Shown here: positions 1-13,500 of the stretch, piece by piece
How the letters are laid out: every line of letters starts with the position of its first letter
Numbering within the stretch: position 1 is the first letter of the stretch
Assembly: GCF_016495405.1 (NCBI RefSeq)
Contig: NZ_CP044522.1
Span: 1,984,001-2,048,000, forward strand
Direction of reading: 5' to 3'
DNA: 64,000 bases
Origin: Cobetia sp. cqz5-12
Lineage (GTDB): Bacteria > Pseudomonadota > Gammaproteobacteria > Pseudomonadales > Halomonadaceae
Translations under genes and position numbers: made by a program
Notes under the pieces: model-generated
What the model was told of the DNA's origin: nothing
Database searches by the model: none
What the model saw: the letters and a program-made list of their open reading frames with translations, nothing else

Positions 1-3000
1 GCTGCTGGCCGAGATATCGAGCACTTCGATGTTGGTCATGACACTGGGCTCAGCCTGGGCGGACAAGGCGACGAGATCGATGCCTTTTCCTGTGCCATCG
101 AACCTGACGGTATCGATGTCAGCGCCACCCTCAATGGTGAAGTCCAGGCTGGAAGTGACGATCAGGTCATCACCCGCGCCACCATCGAAGGTGTTGCTGC
201 CCGAATCGCCAATCAGCAGATCATCCCCCGCGTTGCCGACCAGGGAGTCATCCCCCTCGCCACCTCGAATGACATCATTACCGAGGCCACCGATGAGAGA
301 ATCATTGCCGGAAAGCCCGAAGATCGCGCTGCCTTCAAGGTTGGCTGAAATATCGATTTCATCGTCGGTCAGCAGGCTACCAATAAAGGTGTTGCTTTCG
401 TCGATACCGGAGAACAGGGGTTCATTGGAATCAAGCAGCTCCACACCTGCCAAAGAGGAGATGGCATCCGTGGTGCTGGCATCGTAGGCATCGGTTGCCG
501 TGATGCTGTAGGCATCCAATAGGTCGATGTTCGCCAAGTTGAATTCGGCAGCACCGCCATCATCGAATCCGATGGTCGCCAGGAATTGAGTGAGCGCCAG
601 GTTGTCGATATCCCCACCATCAGTCGCGGTAATGGTCAGCTCCGCGCTAGTGGCGAGTGTCCCGATGATCCCGCCATTGCTACTTGTAACTGATAGGCCA
701 AGCGAAGTCGCCAGGTCGTTGTCCCAAGTGAATTGAGGATCAGTGAGCAAACCGCTCAGTGCACTGACATCCACGACTGCAGCGTAATTGATCACGACTT
801 CGCGCAGGTTGTTGTCAGGGTCTGCGACGAAGACCTGGTTGTTGGAAAGGTCAATCAGGTCGATTGCCTCGAGACCGACCAGGCCCAACAGCTCAGAATC
901 CTGCAGGGTGACGATAGGGGCGGTATTGGTGACCGCGTCCAGACTTTCCTCACCGACGAAGGTGATTTCACCCGTCGCCGTGTCGCCATCACCATCCACG
1001 ACCGTGACACTGACATCAGACTCATTGACCTCCGTGCCCACCAACAACTGCTCGCCGCTGATGAGGGAGTCGATGACCTCACTGCTCGTCAAGGTGCCAC
1101 CTTCGGTCAGATCGAGTCCGTCGATATTGATGACCTGGTTGGCGGACGCGGCAGGATCAGCGGTCAATCCACCCTCTGTGTTGATATAGAGGACGGTCGC
1201 ACCGGCTGCCGAGACATATTCGGCACTGATATAGCTCGCAAGATTGTTGGTGGCGCTATCGACATAATAGGCCCCGGTCAACAGATCAGTCAGATCAAGG
1301 GTATCGCCAGATGTGGCATCGGTCTCACTGTCATTGTTGAAATCCAGCACGGTATCCGTTGCAGGTGTAGTGACGGTACCTTCATCACCGGCCTCCCATC
1401 GAATGACGTCTACGCCGGCCCCACCATCCAAGCTGTCATCCCCTGAACCGCCGATCAACAAGTCGCTGCCTGCCGCACCATTCAGGATGTCATCGCCACT
1501 CCCACCGCGCAGGATATTGCTTCCACTTCCACCATTTAGTGTGTCGTTTCCAGCATAGCCATAAAGGTTAGAGCCTGATTGTGAAGCGGTAACAGTGTCA
1601 TTACCGGTAGTGCCTTCATTCACAGGGATCTCATAGTCATCGACAAGGAGCTCCACATTGGCCAATGAAGCATCTGTGTCAGATGAGGTTGCACCGAGTG
1701 AGTCGGTTGCATAAATGGTGGTGCTGCTCAAGATGGAGTCAGCCAGAGAATCCAAGTCGAGCAGGCTCAAAAGGCCACTAAGTAGCCCTGGGGAAGAAAT
1801 TGTAAAATCTACACTAGCTAGCAGTTCATTGATTTCTATGTTGTTGATATCACTACCATCACTGCTGGAGATGGTAATAGTTTTCTCTGAGTCAGAATTA
1901 GTGTCAGTTATGACAGTAAGGCCCAGTTCAGAAGCCAATGCTTCACTATAGACCCAAGAACTGGTCCCCAGTAAGGCATTGATGGCAGCTTGAACTGGTA
2001 TTAGTCCCAGTGTCAGCCCCTCGACCAAGCCAGTAAGAGAGCTTATAAGGCCATTAGTGCTAAGTGTAACCGAAGAAACATTGTCTTCGGCATCATAGAC
2101 ACTATATAGCTGGTCGTTGCTCAAGGTCACGATATCAAGAACATTGACGCCGACAAGGCCTAGCACACCATCGCTTTCAGTCACGTTGGCTTGCGGGCGT
2201 GTATTGGCCTCCTCTGTTGCGCTGAACTGGCCCTGGTGGCTGTAGCTATAGTCCCCTGAGTCGATATTCAGGCTGAAGGATTCACCGGACAGCGTTTCGA
2301 CCGCCAGAATGCCATCGACGATGCTTACAGTATCGCCAGCCTCCAAGCCAATCTCGGTTGAGGTGCCGGTCACGTCCGCGTAGGTGCCATCATCAGAGAC
2401 AGTGAATGTCAGGCCCTTGAACGTGAAGGACTGCACCTGCCCATATGCCGCATCAGCTCCAAATCCGAAGTCATCCTCACCATCGAAGATGGAGCCGGTG
2501 TAATCCGTATTCGAGCTCAGAGTCTCCACGACGGTACTTGCCGCAATCGTCGGTACATCATCAGCGATATCGATATTCAAGGTACTGCTGGTGCTCGACG
2601 CGCCGTCGGTCAGAGTGACAAGCACATCCACCGTGGATGACTCGGCATTCACCTGATCAATGTTGCCGAGCAGTTCTGCGCTGTAGATAACTTCCGAGCC
2701 ATCCTCAGTGACGGAAACGACCATGACGGCCGTCGCAGCAGCATTGTCGGCATCACTTGCCAATGTGAGCGTGCGCCCTGCATCCGTAACGACCCATTCA
2801 AGTGCCTGGCCGTTGCTGGTGAGCGACTCGGTGGAGCTGAGTGAGAGAGTTGCCTCACCGCTGGTATCGGCGAATGACTGAGTGCTGGCGACGGCGCCCG
2901 CCGCAGAGGCGATCAGGGCTTCCGAGATTGTCAGTCGGTTGGCATTGCCCAGATCGAGGAAATCGTCGCTCAGCTTGGTCGCCGTATCGGTCACGGCGGC

Positions 3001-3299
3001 CACATTCTCATTTCCTGCATCGTCCGTTACGGTCATGGTCACGGTCAGCAGTCCCTCTGCCAGACCGGTGAGGTCGACGCCTGACACAGTCACTTCGCCC
3101 GCCGCCGAGACAGTGATGTTCTCGGTTGTGACGCTGACGGAGCCATTGTCGGTATCGGTGATCACGATCGTGAGGTTGCTGCTGGTCAAGCCGGCTTCGA
3201 CAGTGCCTTCGAATGTCACATCTGTCGCTTCAGCAGCATTGAGAGCGTCCCCATCAGCATCCGTGAAGTTGATGACACTCCCTGTCGGAGCTGTCGTGT

Positions 3300-6200
3300 C
3301 GATGACGATGTTTTGACTCTCGATAGCGCCATCGTTGCCGGCAGTGTCCTGCACCTTGAGCTGCACGGTGGCAGAGGCTGTGAGGTCGGCATCGTTGTAG
3401 CTGACGGCAGTACCGGACACGCTGTCGGTGATGTCGACCCAGGTGGAGCCATCGGTGCTGTAGAGCAGAGCTTCCCCAGTGGCGAGCTCGGCACTCAGCG
3501 TGGCGGTGACCGTCAGGCCATCATCGTCATTGGTGATGAAGTCGCCGGCGGTACCGCTATTGTCGCTGATCGCGTCAATGGTGGCAGTGGTGGTCGGAGC
3601 GATCGTATCAATGACGACGTCTTGACTCTCGATGTCGCCATCGTTGCCGGCGGCGTCCTGCACCTTGAGCTGCACGGTGGCAGAGGCGGTGAGGTCGGCA
3701 TCGGCATAGCTGACGGCAGTGCCGGACACGCTGTCGGTGATGTCGATCCAGGTGGTGCCATCGGTGCTGTAGAGCAGAGCTTCCCCAGTGGCGAGCTCGG
3801 CACTCAGCGTGGCGGTGACGGTCAGGCCATCATCGTCATTGGTGATGAAGTCGCCGGCGGTACCGCTATCGTCGCTGATCGCGTCAATGGTGGCAGTGGT
3901 GGTCGGGGCGACAGCGTCGATTACGACCGCCTGCGAGGCCACTGCGCCATCGTTGCCGGCGGCGTCCTGCACCTTGAGCTGCACGGTGGCAGAGGCGGTG
4001 AGGTCGGCATCGGCATAGCTGACAGCAGTACCGGACACGCTGTCGGTGATGTCGACCCAGGTGGTGCCATCGGTGCTGTAGAGCAGAGCTTTCCCAGTGG
4101 CGAGCTCGGCACTCAGCGTGGCGGTGACGGTCAGGCCATCATCGTCATTGGTGATGAAGTCGCCGGCGGTACCGCTATCGTCGCTGATCGCGTCAATGGT
4201 GGCAGTGGTGGTCGGCGCGACAGCGTCGATCACGACGGCCTGCGAGGCCACTGCGCCATCGTTGCCGGCGGCGTCCTGCACCTTGAGCTGCACGGTGGCA
4301 GAGGCGGTAAGGTCGGCATCGGCGTAGCTGACGGCAGTGCCGGACACGCTGTCGGTGATGTCGATCCAGGTGGTGCCATCGGTGCTGTAGAGCAGAGCTT
4401 CCCCAGTGGCGAGCTCGGCACTCAGCGTGGCGGTGATTGTCAGGCCATCATCGTCATTGGTGATGAAGTCGCCGGCGGTACCGCTATCGTCGCTGATCGC
4501 GTCAATGGTGGCGGTGGTGGTCGGCGCGACAGCGTCGATCACGACCGCCTGCGAGGCCACTGCGCCATCGTTGCCGGCGGCGTCCTGCACCTTGAGCTGC
4601 ACGGTGGCAGAGGCGGTAAGGTCGGCATCGGCATAGCTGACAGCAGTACCGGACACGCTGTCGGTGATGTCGACCCAGGTGGTGCCATCGGTGCTGTAGA
4701 GCAGAGCTTCCCCAGTGGCGAGCTCGGCACTCAGCGTGGCGGTGACGGTCAGGCCATCATCGTCATTGGTGATGAAGTCGCCGGCGGTACCGCTATCGTC
4801 GCTGATCGCGTCAATGGTGGCAGTGGTGGTCGGCGCGACAGCGTCGATCACGACGGCCTGCGAGGCCACTGCGCCATCGTTGCCGGCGGCGTCCTGCACC
4901 TTGAGCTGCACGGTGGCAGAGGCGGTAAGGTCGGCATCGGCGTAGCTGACGGCAGTGCCGGACACGCTGTCGGTGATGTCGATCCAGGTGGTGCCATCGG
5001 TGCTGTAGAGCAGAGCTTCCCCAGTGGCGAGCTCGGCACTCAGCGTGGCGGTGATTGTCAGGCCATCATCGTCATTGGTGATGAAGTCGCCGGCGGTACC
5101 GCTATCGTCGCTGATCGCGTCAATGGTGGCGGTGGTGGTCGGCGCGACAGCGTCGATCACGACGGCCTGCGAGACCACTGCGCCATCGTTGCCGGCGGCG
5201 TCCTGCACCTTGAGCTGCACGGTGGCAGAGGTGGTGAGGCTGGCATCGGCGTAGCTGACGGCAGTGCCGGTCACGCTGTCGGTGATGTCGATCCAGGTGG
5301 TGCCATCGGTGCTGTACTGCAGTGTCTCGCCTTCGGCAAGCGGAGCATCCAGCGTGGCGGTGACCGTCAGGCCATCATCGTCATTGGTGATGAAGTCGCC
5401 GGCGGTACCGCTATCGTCGCTGATCGCGTCAATGGTGACAGTGGTGGTCGGCGCGACAGCGTCGATCACGACCGCCTGCGAGGTCACTTCGCCATCGTTG
5501 CCGGCAGTGTCCTGCACCTTGAGCTGCACGGTGGCAGAGGCTGTGAGGTCGGCATCGTTGTAGCTGACGGCAGTACCGGACACGCTGTCGGTGATGTCGA
5601 CCCAGGTGGAGCCATCGGTGCTGTAGAGCAGAGCTTCCCCAGTGGCGAGCTCGGCACTCAGCGTGGCGGTGACCGTCAGGCCATCATCGTCATTGGTGAT
5701 GAAGTCGCCGGCGGTACCGCTATCGTCGCTGATCGCGTCAATGGTGGCAGTGGTGGTCGGAGCGATCGTATCAATGACGACGTCTTGACTCTCGATGTCG
5801 CCATCGTTGCCGGCGGCGTCCTGCACCTTGAGCTGCACGGTGGCAGAGGCGGTGAGGTCGGCATCGGCATAGCTGACAGCAGTACCGGACACGCTGTCGG
5901 TGATGTCGACCCAGGTGGTGCCATCGGTGCTGTAGAGCAGAGCTTCCCCAGTGGCGAGCTCGGCACTCAGCGTGGCGGTGACCGTTAGGCCATCATCGTC
6001 ATTGGTGATGAAGTCGCCGGCGGTACCGCTATCGTCGCTGATCGCGTCAATGGTGGCAGTGGTGGTCGGCGCGACAGCGTCGATCACGACGGCCTGCGAG
6101 GTCACTTCGCCATCGTTGCCGGCAGTGTCCTGCACCTTGAGCTGCACGGTGGCAGAGGTGGTGAGGTCGGCATCGTTGTAGCTGACAGCAGTACCGGACA

Positions 6201-6694
6201 CGCTGTCGGTGATGTCGACCCAGGTGGTGCCATCGGTGCTGTAGAGCAGAGCTTCCCCAGTGGCGAGCTCGGCACTCAGCGTGGCGGTGACCGTCAGGCC
6301 ATCATCGTCATTGGTGATGAAGTCGCCGGCGGTACCGCTATCGTCGCTGATCGCGTCAATGGTGGCAGTGGTGGTCGGGGCGACAGCGTCGATTACGACC
6401 GCCTGCGAGGCCACTGCGCCATCGTTGCCGGCGGCGTCCTGCACCTTGAGCTGCACGGTGGCAGAGGCGGTAAGGTCGGCATCGGCGTAGCTGACGGCAG
6501 TGCCGGACACGCTGTCGGTGATGTCGATCCAGGTGGTGCCATCGGTGCTGTAGAGCAGAGCTTCCCCAGTGGCGAGCTCGGCACTCAGCGTGGCGGTGAC
6601 GGTCAGGCCATCATCGTCATTGGTGATGAAGTCGCCGGCGGTACCGCTATCGTCGCTGATCGCGTCAATGGTAGCAGTGGTGGTCGGCGCGGTC
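3300..6694 (-). repeat. Eleven tandem 309-bp repeats in the adhesin
   Basis: An anchor string (coding for the VQLKVQDAAGNDG region) recurs at 3352, 3661, 3970, 4279, 4588, 4897, 5206, 5515, 5824, 6133 and 6442, exactly 309 bp apart. Each unit encodes a 103-residue Ig-like domain beginning near DDSGTAGDFITNDDDG. Copies are nearly identical. Between about 3.9 and 5.15 kb two variants alternate, giving a higher-order period of 618 bp. This points to recent unequal recombination or gene conversion. The block leaves no stops on the opposite strand, which creates a long false reading frame there. Confidence 0.9.
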
Positions 6695-7512
6695 GCATCG
6701 ACCGTCACGTCACCCAGGTTCACGGCGTCGCTGATATTGCCGGCGACATCGGTCTGACGGATCTGCACGTCGCCGTCGGCGTAGACACCTTCGTCCAGCG
6801 TGAAGGTGGTGCCGGTGCCATCGATCCAGTTGCTGCCGCCGTCGAGGGAGTACTCCCAAGTGGCGTCAGCTTCCAGACCACTGACGATGACTTCACCATT
6901 GCTGGTGATGCCGTCGTCGGTGACGTTGGTGTCGGTGGTGAGCGCAAGGCTCGGGGCAGCGATGGTCGCATCAACGATTACGGCGCCCAGGCTGACCTCA
7001 GTGCTGACGTTGCCGGCGACATCGGTCTGACGGATCTGCACGGCGCCATCGGCGTAAACACCTTCGTCCAGCGTGAAGGTGGTGCCGGTGCCATCGATCC
7101 AGGTCGTGCCACCGTTGGTGGTGTACTCCCAGGTTGCGTTGGCTTCCAGGCCGCTGATGGTGACTTCACCATTGCTGGTGATGCCATCGTCGGCGACGTT
7201 GGTGTCGGTGGTAAGCGCGAGGCTCGGCGCGGCGATGGTGGCATCGACCGTCACGGTGCCCAGGTTCACGGCATCGCTGACATTGCCGGCCACATCGGTC
7301 TGACGGATCTGCACGTCGCCATCGGCATAGCTGCCTTCGGCGAGCGTGAAGGTGGTGCCGGTGCCCGCGGTCCAGGTGGTGCCACCGTTGGTGGTGTACT
7401 CCCAGGTCGCGCCAGTTTCCAGGTCGCTGACGGTGACTTCGCCATTGCTGGTGATGCCGTCGTCGGTGGTGTTGGTGTCGTTGGTAAGCACCAAGGTTGG
7501 ATTGGTAGGCGC
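6695..7512 (-). repeat. Three tandem 273-bp repeats in the adhesin
   Basis: A shared string recurs at about 6750, 7023 and 7296, a spacing of 273 bp (91 codons). Units encode a different Ig-like domain type with the motifs VTISGLEANATWEYT and VQIRQTDVAGN. The block separates the 103-residue repeats from the long paired-domain region. Confidence 0.85.
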
Positions 7513-10500
7513 AGTGGTGTCGACGGTGAGGGTGAACTCGCCAGACGGCGCACTCACGTTGCCGGCTTCGTCGGTCGCGGTGACACTGAAGACGTGATCG
7601 CCATCGGCGAGATCAGTGCTCGGGGTATAGCTCCAGCTGGCATTGGCATCCGCCGTCTCACTACCAACGACTTCACCGTTGTGAGTGATGGTGACGGTAC
7701 TGCCGGCTTCGGCGCTGCCGGTCAGGGTCGGGGTCGCATCATTAGTGCTGTCGCCATTAGCGAGGGAGCCGGTCACGGCCGCCACGTCATCGGTGGCAGA
7801 GACGATGGTCGGGGTGTTCGGGGCGGTCACGTCAGCGTCCTCCGGCACCACCAGGGTGTCGGAAACCGCACTTTCATTGCCTGTCGCGTCAGTGACGATG
7901 GCGGTCAGCTCACTGCCGGCTTCCTGCTCCGGGGAGAGCTCGACAGAGAAGGTGCCATCTGCATCGACGACCGCTGTTCCCAGCACATCATCGTTGGCAT
8001 TGGTGATCTCGATCGTGGTGCCCGCTTCACCGGTTCCGGCGACGATGGTGCCATCGGTCTCGGACAAAATCGGCGCATCCGGCGCAGTGGTGTCGACGGT
8101 GAGGGTGAACTCGCCAGAGGCTGCACTCTCGTTGCCAGCTTCATCGGTCGCGGTAACGCTGAAAACGTGGTCGCCATCGGCGAGCTCGGTCTCCGGCGTG
8201 AAGCTCCAGGCGCCATTGGTATCGGCGATGGCAGTCCCGATCACCTCACCATTGTGCGTGACGGTGACGGTACTGCCGGCTTCGGCGCTGCCGGTCAGCG
8301 TCGGAGTCGCGTCATTGGTGCTGTCGCCATTGGCGAGAGTGCCGGTCACGGCTTCCACGTTGTTGGTGGCAGAGGCGATGGTCGGGGTGTTCGGGGCAGT
8401 GACGTCAGCGTCCTCCGGCACCACCAGGGTGTCAGAGACAGGGCTTTCGTTGCCTGCGGCGTCAGTGACCGTCGCGGTCAGCTCGGCACCGGCTTCTTGT
8501 ACCGGGGAGAGCTCGACGGAGAAGTTGCCTTCTGCATCGACGACCGCGGTGCCCACAACATCATCGTTGCCATTGGTGATCTCGAGCGTGGTGCCCGCTT
8601 CACCGGTTCCTGCGACGGTGGTGCCATCGGTCTCACTCAGGACTGGCGCATCCGGCGCAGCGGTATCGACGGTCAAGGTGAAGTCGGCAGATACCGCACT
8701 TTCGTTGCCCGCGGCATCGGTCGCGGTGACGCTGATGACGTGCTCGCCATCGGCGAATTCGGTTTCGGGCGTGAAGCTCCAGGTGCCATTAGCATCGGCG
8801 GTGGTCGTGCCGATCACTTCCCCATTGTGCGTGACGGTGACGGTGCTACCGATCTCGGCGCTGCCGGTCAGCGTCGGGGTCGCATCATTGGTGCTGTCGC
8901 CGGAGGCGAGGGTGCCGGTCACGGCTTCCACGTTGTCGGTGGCAGAGGCGATGGTCGGGGTGTTCGGGGCGGTCACGTCAGCGTCCTCCGGCACCACCAG
9001 GGTGTCGGAAACCGCACTTTCATTGCCTGCCGCGTCAGTGACCGTGGCGGTCAGCTCAATGCCGGCTTCCTGCTCCGGGGAGAGCTCGACGGAGAAGGTG
9101 CCATCTGCATCGACGACCGCTGTTCCCAGCACATCATCGTTGGCATTGGTGATCTCGAGTGTGGTGCCCGCTTCACCGGTTCCGGCGACGGTGGTGCCAT
9201 CGGTCTCGCTCAGGACTGGCGCGTCCGGCGCGGTGGTGTCGACGGTAAGAGTGAAGTCGGCAGATGCCGCACTTTCGTTGCCCGCAGTATCGGTCGCGGT
9301 GACGCTGAAGACGTGACCGCCATCGGCGAGATCAGTGCTCGGGGTATAGCTCCAGCTGCCATTGGCATCGGCGGTGACTGTCGCGATTTCCTCACCATTG
9401 TGGGTAATCGTGACGGTGCTGCCGGCTTCGGCGCTGCCGGTCAGGGTCGGGGTCGCATCATTGGTGCTGTCGCCATCGGCGAGGGTGCCGGTTACGGCTT
9501 CCACGTCATCGGTGGCAGATGCGATGGTCGGCGCATTCGGCGCGGTGACGTCGGCATCTTCCGGGACCACCAGGGTGTCGGAGACAGCACTTTCGTTGCC
9601 AGCGGCATCGGTGACAGTGGCGGTCAGCTCGGTGCCGGCATCCTGCTCGGGAGACAGCGCGACCGAGAAGTTGCCATCGATGTCGACCTCAGCAGAGCCC
9701 AGGACGTCGCCAGCAGCATTGGTGATCTCGACCGTGGTACCGGCTTCACCGGTGCCGGTGACGGTGGTGCCATCGGTCTCGGCCAGAACGGGCGCATCCG
9801 GCGCGGTGGTGTCGACGGTGAGCGTGAAGTCGGCAGACGGTGCACTTTCGTTGCCCGCGGCATCGGTGGCAGTGACACTGAAGACATGCTCGCCATCGGC
9901 GAAGTCAGTCGCCGGTGTGAAGCTCCACGTGCCGTTACTGTCGGCGATGGTGGTGCCGATCTCTTCACCGTTATGGGTGAGAGTGATGGTGCTGCCGGCT
10001 TCGGCGCTGCCGGTCAGCGTCGGAGTCGCATCATTGGTGCTGTCGCCATTGGCGAGGGAGCCGGTCACGGCTTCCACATTATCCGTGGCGGAGGCGATGG
10101 TCGGCGCATTCGGCGCGGTGACGTCGGCATCTTCCGGGACCACCAGTGTGTCGGAAGCCGGGCTCTCATTGCCTGCAGCATCGGTGACGGTAGCCGTCAG
10201 CTCGGTGCCGGCATCCTGCTCGGGAGATAGCGCGACCGAGAAGTTGCCATCGGTGTCGACCTCAGCAGAGGCCAGGACGTCGCCAGCAGCATTGGTGATC
10301 TCGACCGTGGTACCGGCTTCACCGGTCCCGGCGACGGTGATGCCATCGGTCTCAGACAGAATCGGCGCATCCGGCGCGGTGGTGTCGACGGTGAGCGTGA
10401 AGTCGGCAGACGGTGCACTTTCGTTGCCCGCGGCATCGGTGGCGGTGACGCTGAAGACGTGTTCGCCATCGGCGAAGGCAGTCGCCGGTGTGAAGCTCCA

Positions 10501-13500
10501 CGTGCCGTTGCTGTCAGCGATGGTGGTGCCGATCACTTCACCGTTGTGGGTGAGGGTCACGGTGCTGCCGGCTTCGGCGCTGCCGGTCAGGGTCGGAGTC
10601 GCATCATTGGTGCTGTCGCCATCGGCGAGGGTGCCTGTGACAGCCGCCACATCATCAGTGGCGGAGGCGATGGTCGGTGCATTCGGCGCTGTGACGTCAG
10701 CATCTTCCGGCACATCAAGTGCCGCGGACGTTGCGCTTTCATTGCCGGCCGCATCGGTTGCCGTGGCTGTCAGAGTGCTGCCAGCTTCTTGCTCCGGTGA
10801 AAGCTCAACGGAGAAGTTGCCATCGGTGTCGACCTCAGCAGAGCCCAGGACGTCGCCAGCAGTATTGGTGATCTCGATCGTGGTGCCGGCCTCGCCGGTG
10901 CCCGCGACGGTGGTGCCATCGGTCTTAGCCAGCACTGGTGCATTTGGCGCGACGGTGTCGACGGTGAGCGTGAAGTCGGCAGACGGTGCACTTTCGTTGC
11001 CCGCGGCATCGGTCGCAGTGACGCTGAAGACGTGCTCGCCATCGGTGAAGCCAGTCGCCGGCGTGAAGCTCCACGTGCCGTTGCTGTCGGCGGTAGCGGT
11101 GCCGATTTCTTCACCGTTGTGGGTGAGGGTGACGGTGCTGCCAATCTCGGCACTACCGGTCAGGGTCGGAGTCGCATCATTGGTGCTGTCGCCATCGGCG
11201 AGGGCGCCGGTATCGGCTTCCACGTCATCGGTGGCAGAGGCGATGGTCGGCGCATTCGGTGCGGTGACGTCGGCATCTTCCGGCACCACCAGGGTGTCGG
11301 AGACAGCACTTTCGTTGCCTGCGGCATCGGTGACGGTAGCCGTCAGCTCAGTGCCGGCTTCCTGCTTCGGAGACAGCGTGATGCTGAAGGTGCCGTCATC
11401 CGCGACGGTGCCAGAGCCCAGCAGATCGCCATCACCGTTGGTGATCTCGACCGTCCCGCCGGCTTCGGCGCTGCCATTGACCGTACTGCCATTGGCGGTT
11501 TCGCCATCGGTCTCAGACAGAATCGGTGCATCCGGCGCGGTGGTGTCGACGGTGAGCGTGAAGTCAGCAGACGGTGCACTTTCGTTGCCTGCGGCATCGG
11601 TCGCGGTGACGCTGAAGACGTGGTCGCCATCGGCGAAATCGGTCTCGGGCGTGAAGCTCCAGATGCCATTGCTATCGGCGGTGGTGGTGCCGATCTCTTC
11701 ACCGTTGTGGGTAATCGTGACGGTGCTGCCGGCTTCGGCGCTGCCGGTCAGGGTCGGAGTGGCGTCATTGGTACTATCGCCGGAGGCGAGGGTGCCGGTC
11801 ACGGCTTCCACGTTATCCGTCGCGGAGGCGATGGTCGGCGCATTCGGCGCGGTGACGTCGGCATCTTCCGGCACCACCAGGGTGTCGGAGACTGGGCTTT
11901 CGTTACCCGCGGCGTCAGTGACGGTGGCGGTCAGTTCAGCGCCGGCTTCCTGCTTCGGAGATAGCGTGATGCTGAAGGTGCCATCCTCGGCGACAGTACC
12001 GCTGCCCAGCAGATCGCCATCACCATTGGTGATTTCGACGGTCCCGCCGGCTTCGGCGTTGCCATTGACGGTGCTGCCGTTGGCGGTCTCGCCATCGGTC
12101 TCGGACAGAATCGGCGCATCCGGCGCGGTGGTGTCGACGGTGAGGGTGAACTCGCCAGAGGCTGCACTCTCGTTGCCGGCTTCGTCAGTCGCGGTGACGC
12201 TGAAGATGTGATCGCCATCGGCGAGATCAGTGCTCGGGGTATAGCTCCAGCTGCCATTGGCATCTGACGTCTCACTACCAACGACTTCACCGTTGTGAGT
12301 GATGGTGACGGTACTGCCGGCTTCGGCGCTGCCGGTCAGCGTCGGCGTCGCGTCATTGGTGCTATCGCCGGAGGTGAGGGTGCCGGTCACGGCTTCCACG
12401 TTGTCGGTGGCAGAGGCGATGGTCGGAGTGTTCGGGGCGGTCACGTCAGCGTCCTCCGGCACCACCAGGGTGTCGGAGACAGCACTTTCGTTGCCTGCGG
12501 CATCGGTGACGGTAGCCGTCAGCTCAGTGCCGGCTTCCTGCTTCGGAGACAGCGTGATGCTGAAGGTGCCGTCATCCGCGACGGTGCCAGAGCCCAGCAG
12601 ATCGCCATCACCGTTGGTGATCTCGACCGTCCCGCCGGCTTCGGCGCTGCCATTGACCGTACTGCCATTGGCGGTTTCGCCATCGGTCTCAGACAGAATC
12701 GGTGCATCCGGCGCGGTGGTGTCGACGGTGAGCGTGAAGTCAGCAGACGGTGCACTTTCGTTGCCTGCGGCATCGGTCGCGGTGACGCTGAAGACGTGGT
12801 CGCCATCGGCGAAATCGGTCTCGGCGTGAAGCTCCAGATGCCATTGCTATCGGCGGTGGTGGTGCCGATCTCTTCACCGTTGTGGGTAATCGTGACGGTG
12901 CTGCCGGCTTCGGCGCTGCCGGTCAGGGTCGGAGTGGCGTCATTGGTACTATCGCCGGAGGCGAGGGTGCCGGTCACGGCTTCCACGTTATCCGTCGCGG
13001 AGGCGATGGTCGGCGCATTCGGCGCGGTGACGTCGGCATCTTCCGGCACCACCAGGGTGTCGGAGACTGGGCTTTCGTTACCCGCGGCGTCAGTGACGGT
13101 GGCGGTCAGTTCAGCGCCGGCTTCCTGCTTCGGAGATAGCGTGATGCTGAAGGTGCCATCCTCGGCGACAGTACCGCTGCCCAGCAGATCGCCATCACCA
13201 TTGGTGATTTCGACGGTCCCGCCGGCTTCGGCGTTGCCATTGACGGTGCTGCCGTTGGCGGTCTCGCCATCGGTCTCGGACAGAATCGGCGCATCCGGCG
13301 CGGTGGTGTCGACGGTGAGGGTGAACTCGCCAGAGGCTGCACTCTCGTTGCCGGCTTCGTCAGTCGCGGTGACGCTGAAGATGTGATCGCCATCGGCGAG
13401 ATCAGTGCTCGGGGTATAGCTCCAGCTGCCATTGGCATCTGACGTCTCACTACCAACGACTTCACCGTTGTGAGTGATGGTGACGGTACTGCCGGCTTCG

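Larger units (their letters stand above)
1..12823 (-). pseudogene. Adhesin C-terminal part, in shifted frame, open at left edge
   Basis: Downstream continuation of the giant adhesin. I checked codon phase at eight points between 12.8 kb and base 28 and all agree, so only one shift separates it from the N-terminal part. I saw no stop in the stretches I translated, and no start of its own. In order it holds more paired Ig-like domains (to about 7.5 kb), three 91-residue repeats (7.5-6.7 kb), eleven 103-residue repeats (6.7-3.3 kb), then further Ig-like and T1SS-type segments. A first RTX block with GGSGDD motifs lies at about 1.57-1.43 kb, followed by a secretion-target motif GVDVIRWEAGDEG near 1.4 kb and DTLDLTDLL. 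A second RTX run lies at 330-170. Families of this kind export through a LapBCE-like ABC system and mediate attachment and biofilm formation. The true C-terminus is outside the window. If the indel is an error, this is simply the rest of one protein of more than 5570 residues. Confidence 0.75.

Noticed and set aside
3313..5988. Long plus-strand open frame of about 890 codons opposite the adhesin
   Set aside because: It mirrors the 309-bp repeats. Its protein is a repeated low-information pattern that exists only because the repeat lacks stops on that strand. The minus frame encodes recognisable Ig-like domains.
7594..12211. Two further plus-strand frames of 880-950 codons
   Set aside because: The same cause: antisense of the paired Ig-like repeats, with Ala/Ser/Val-rich nonsense and no ribosome sites.
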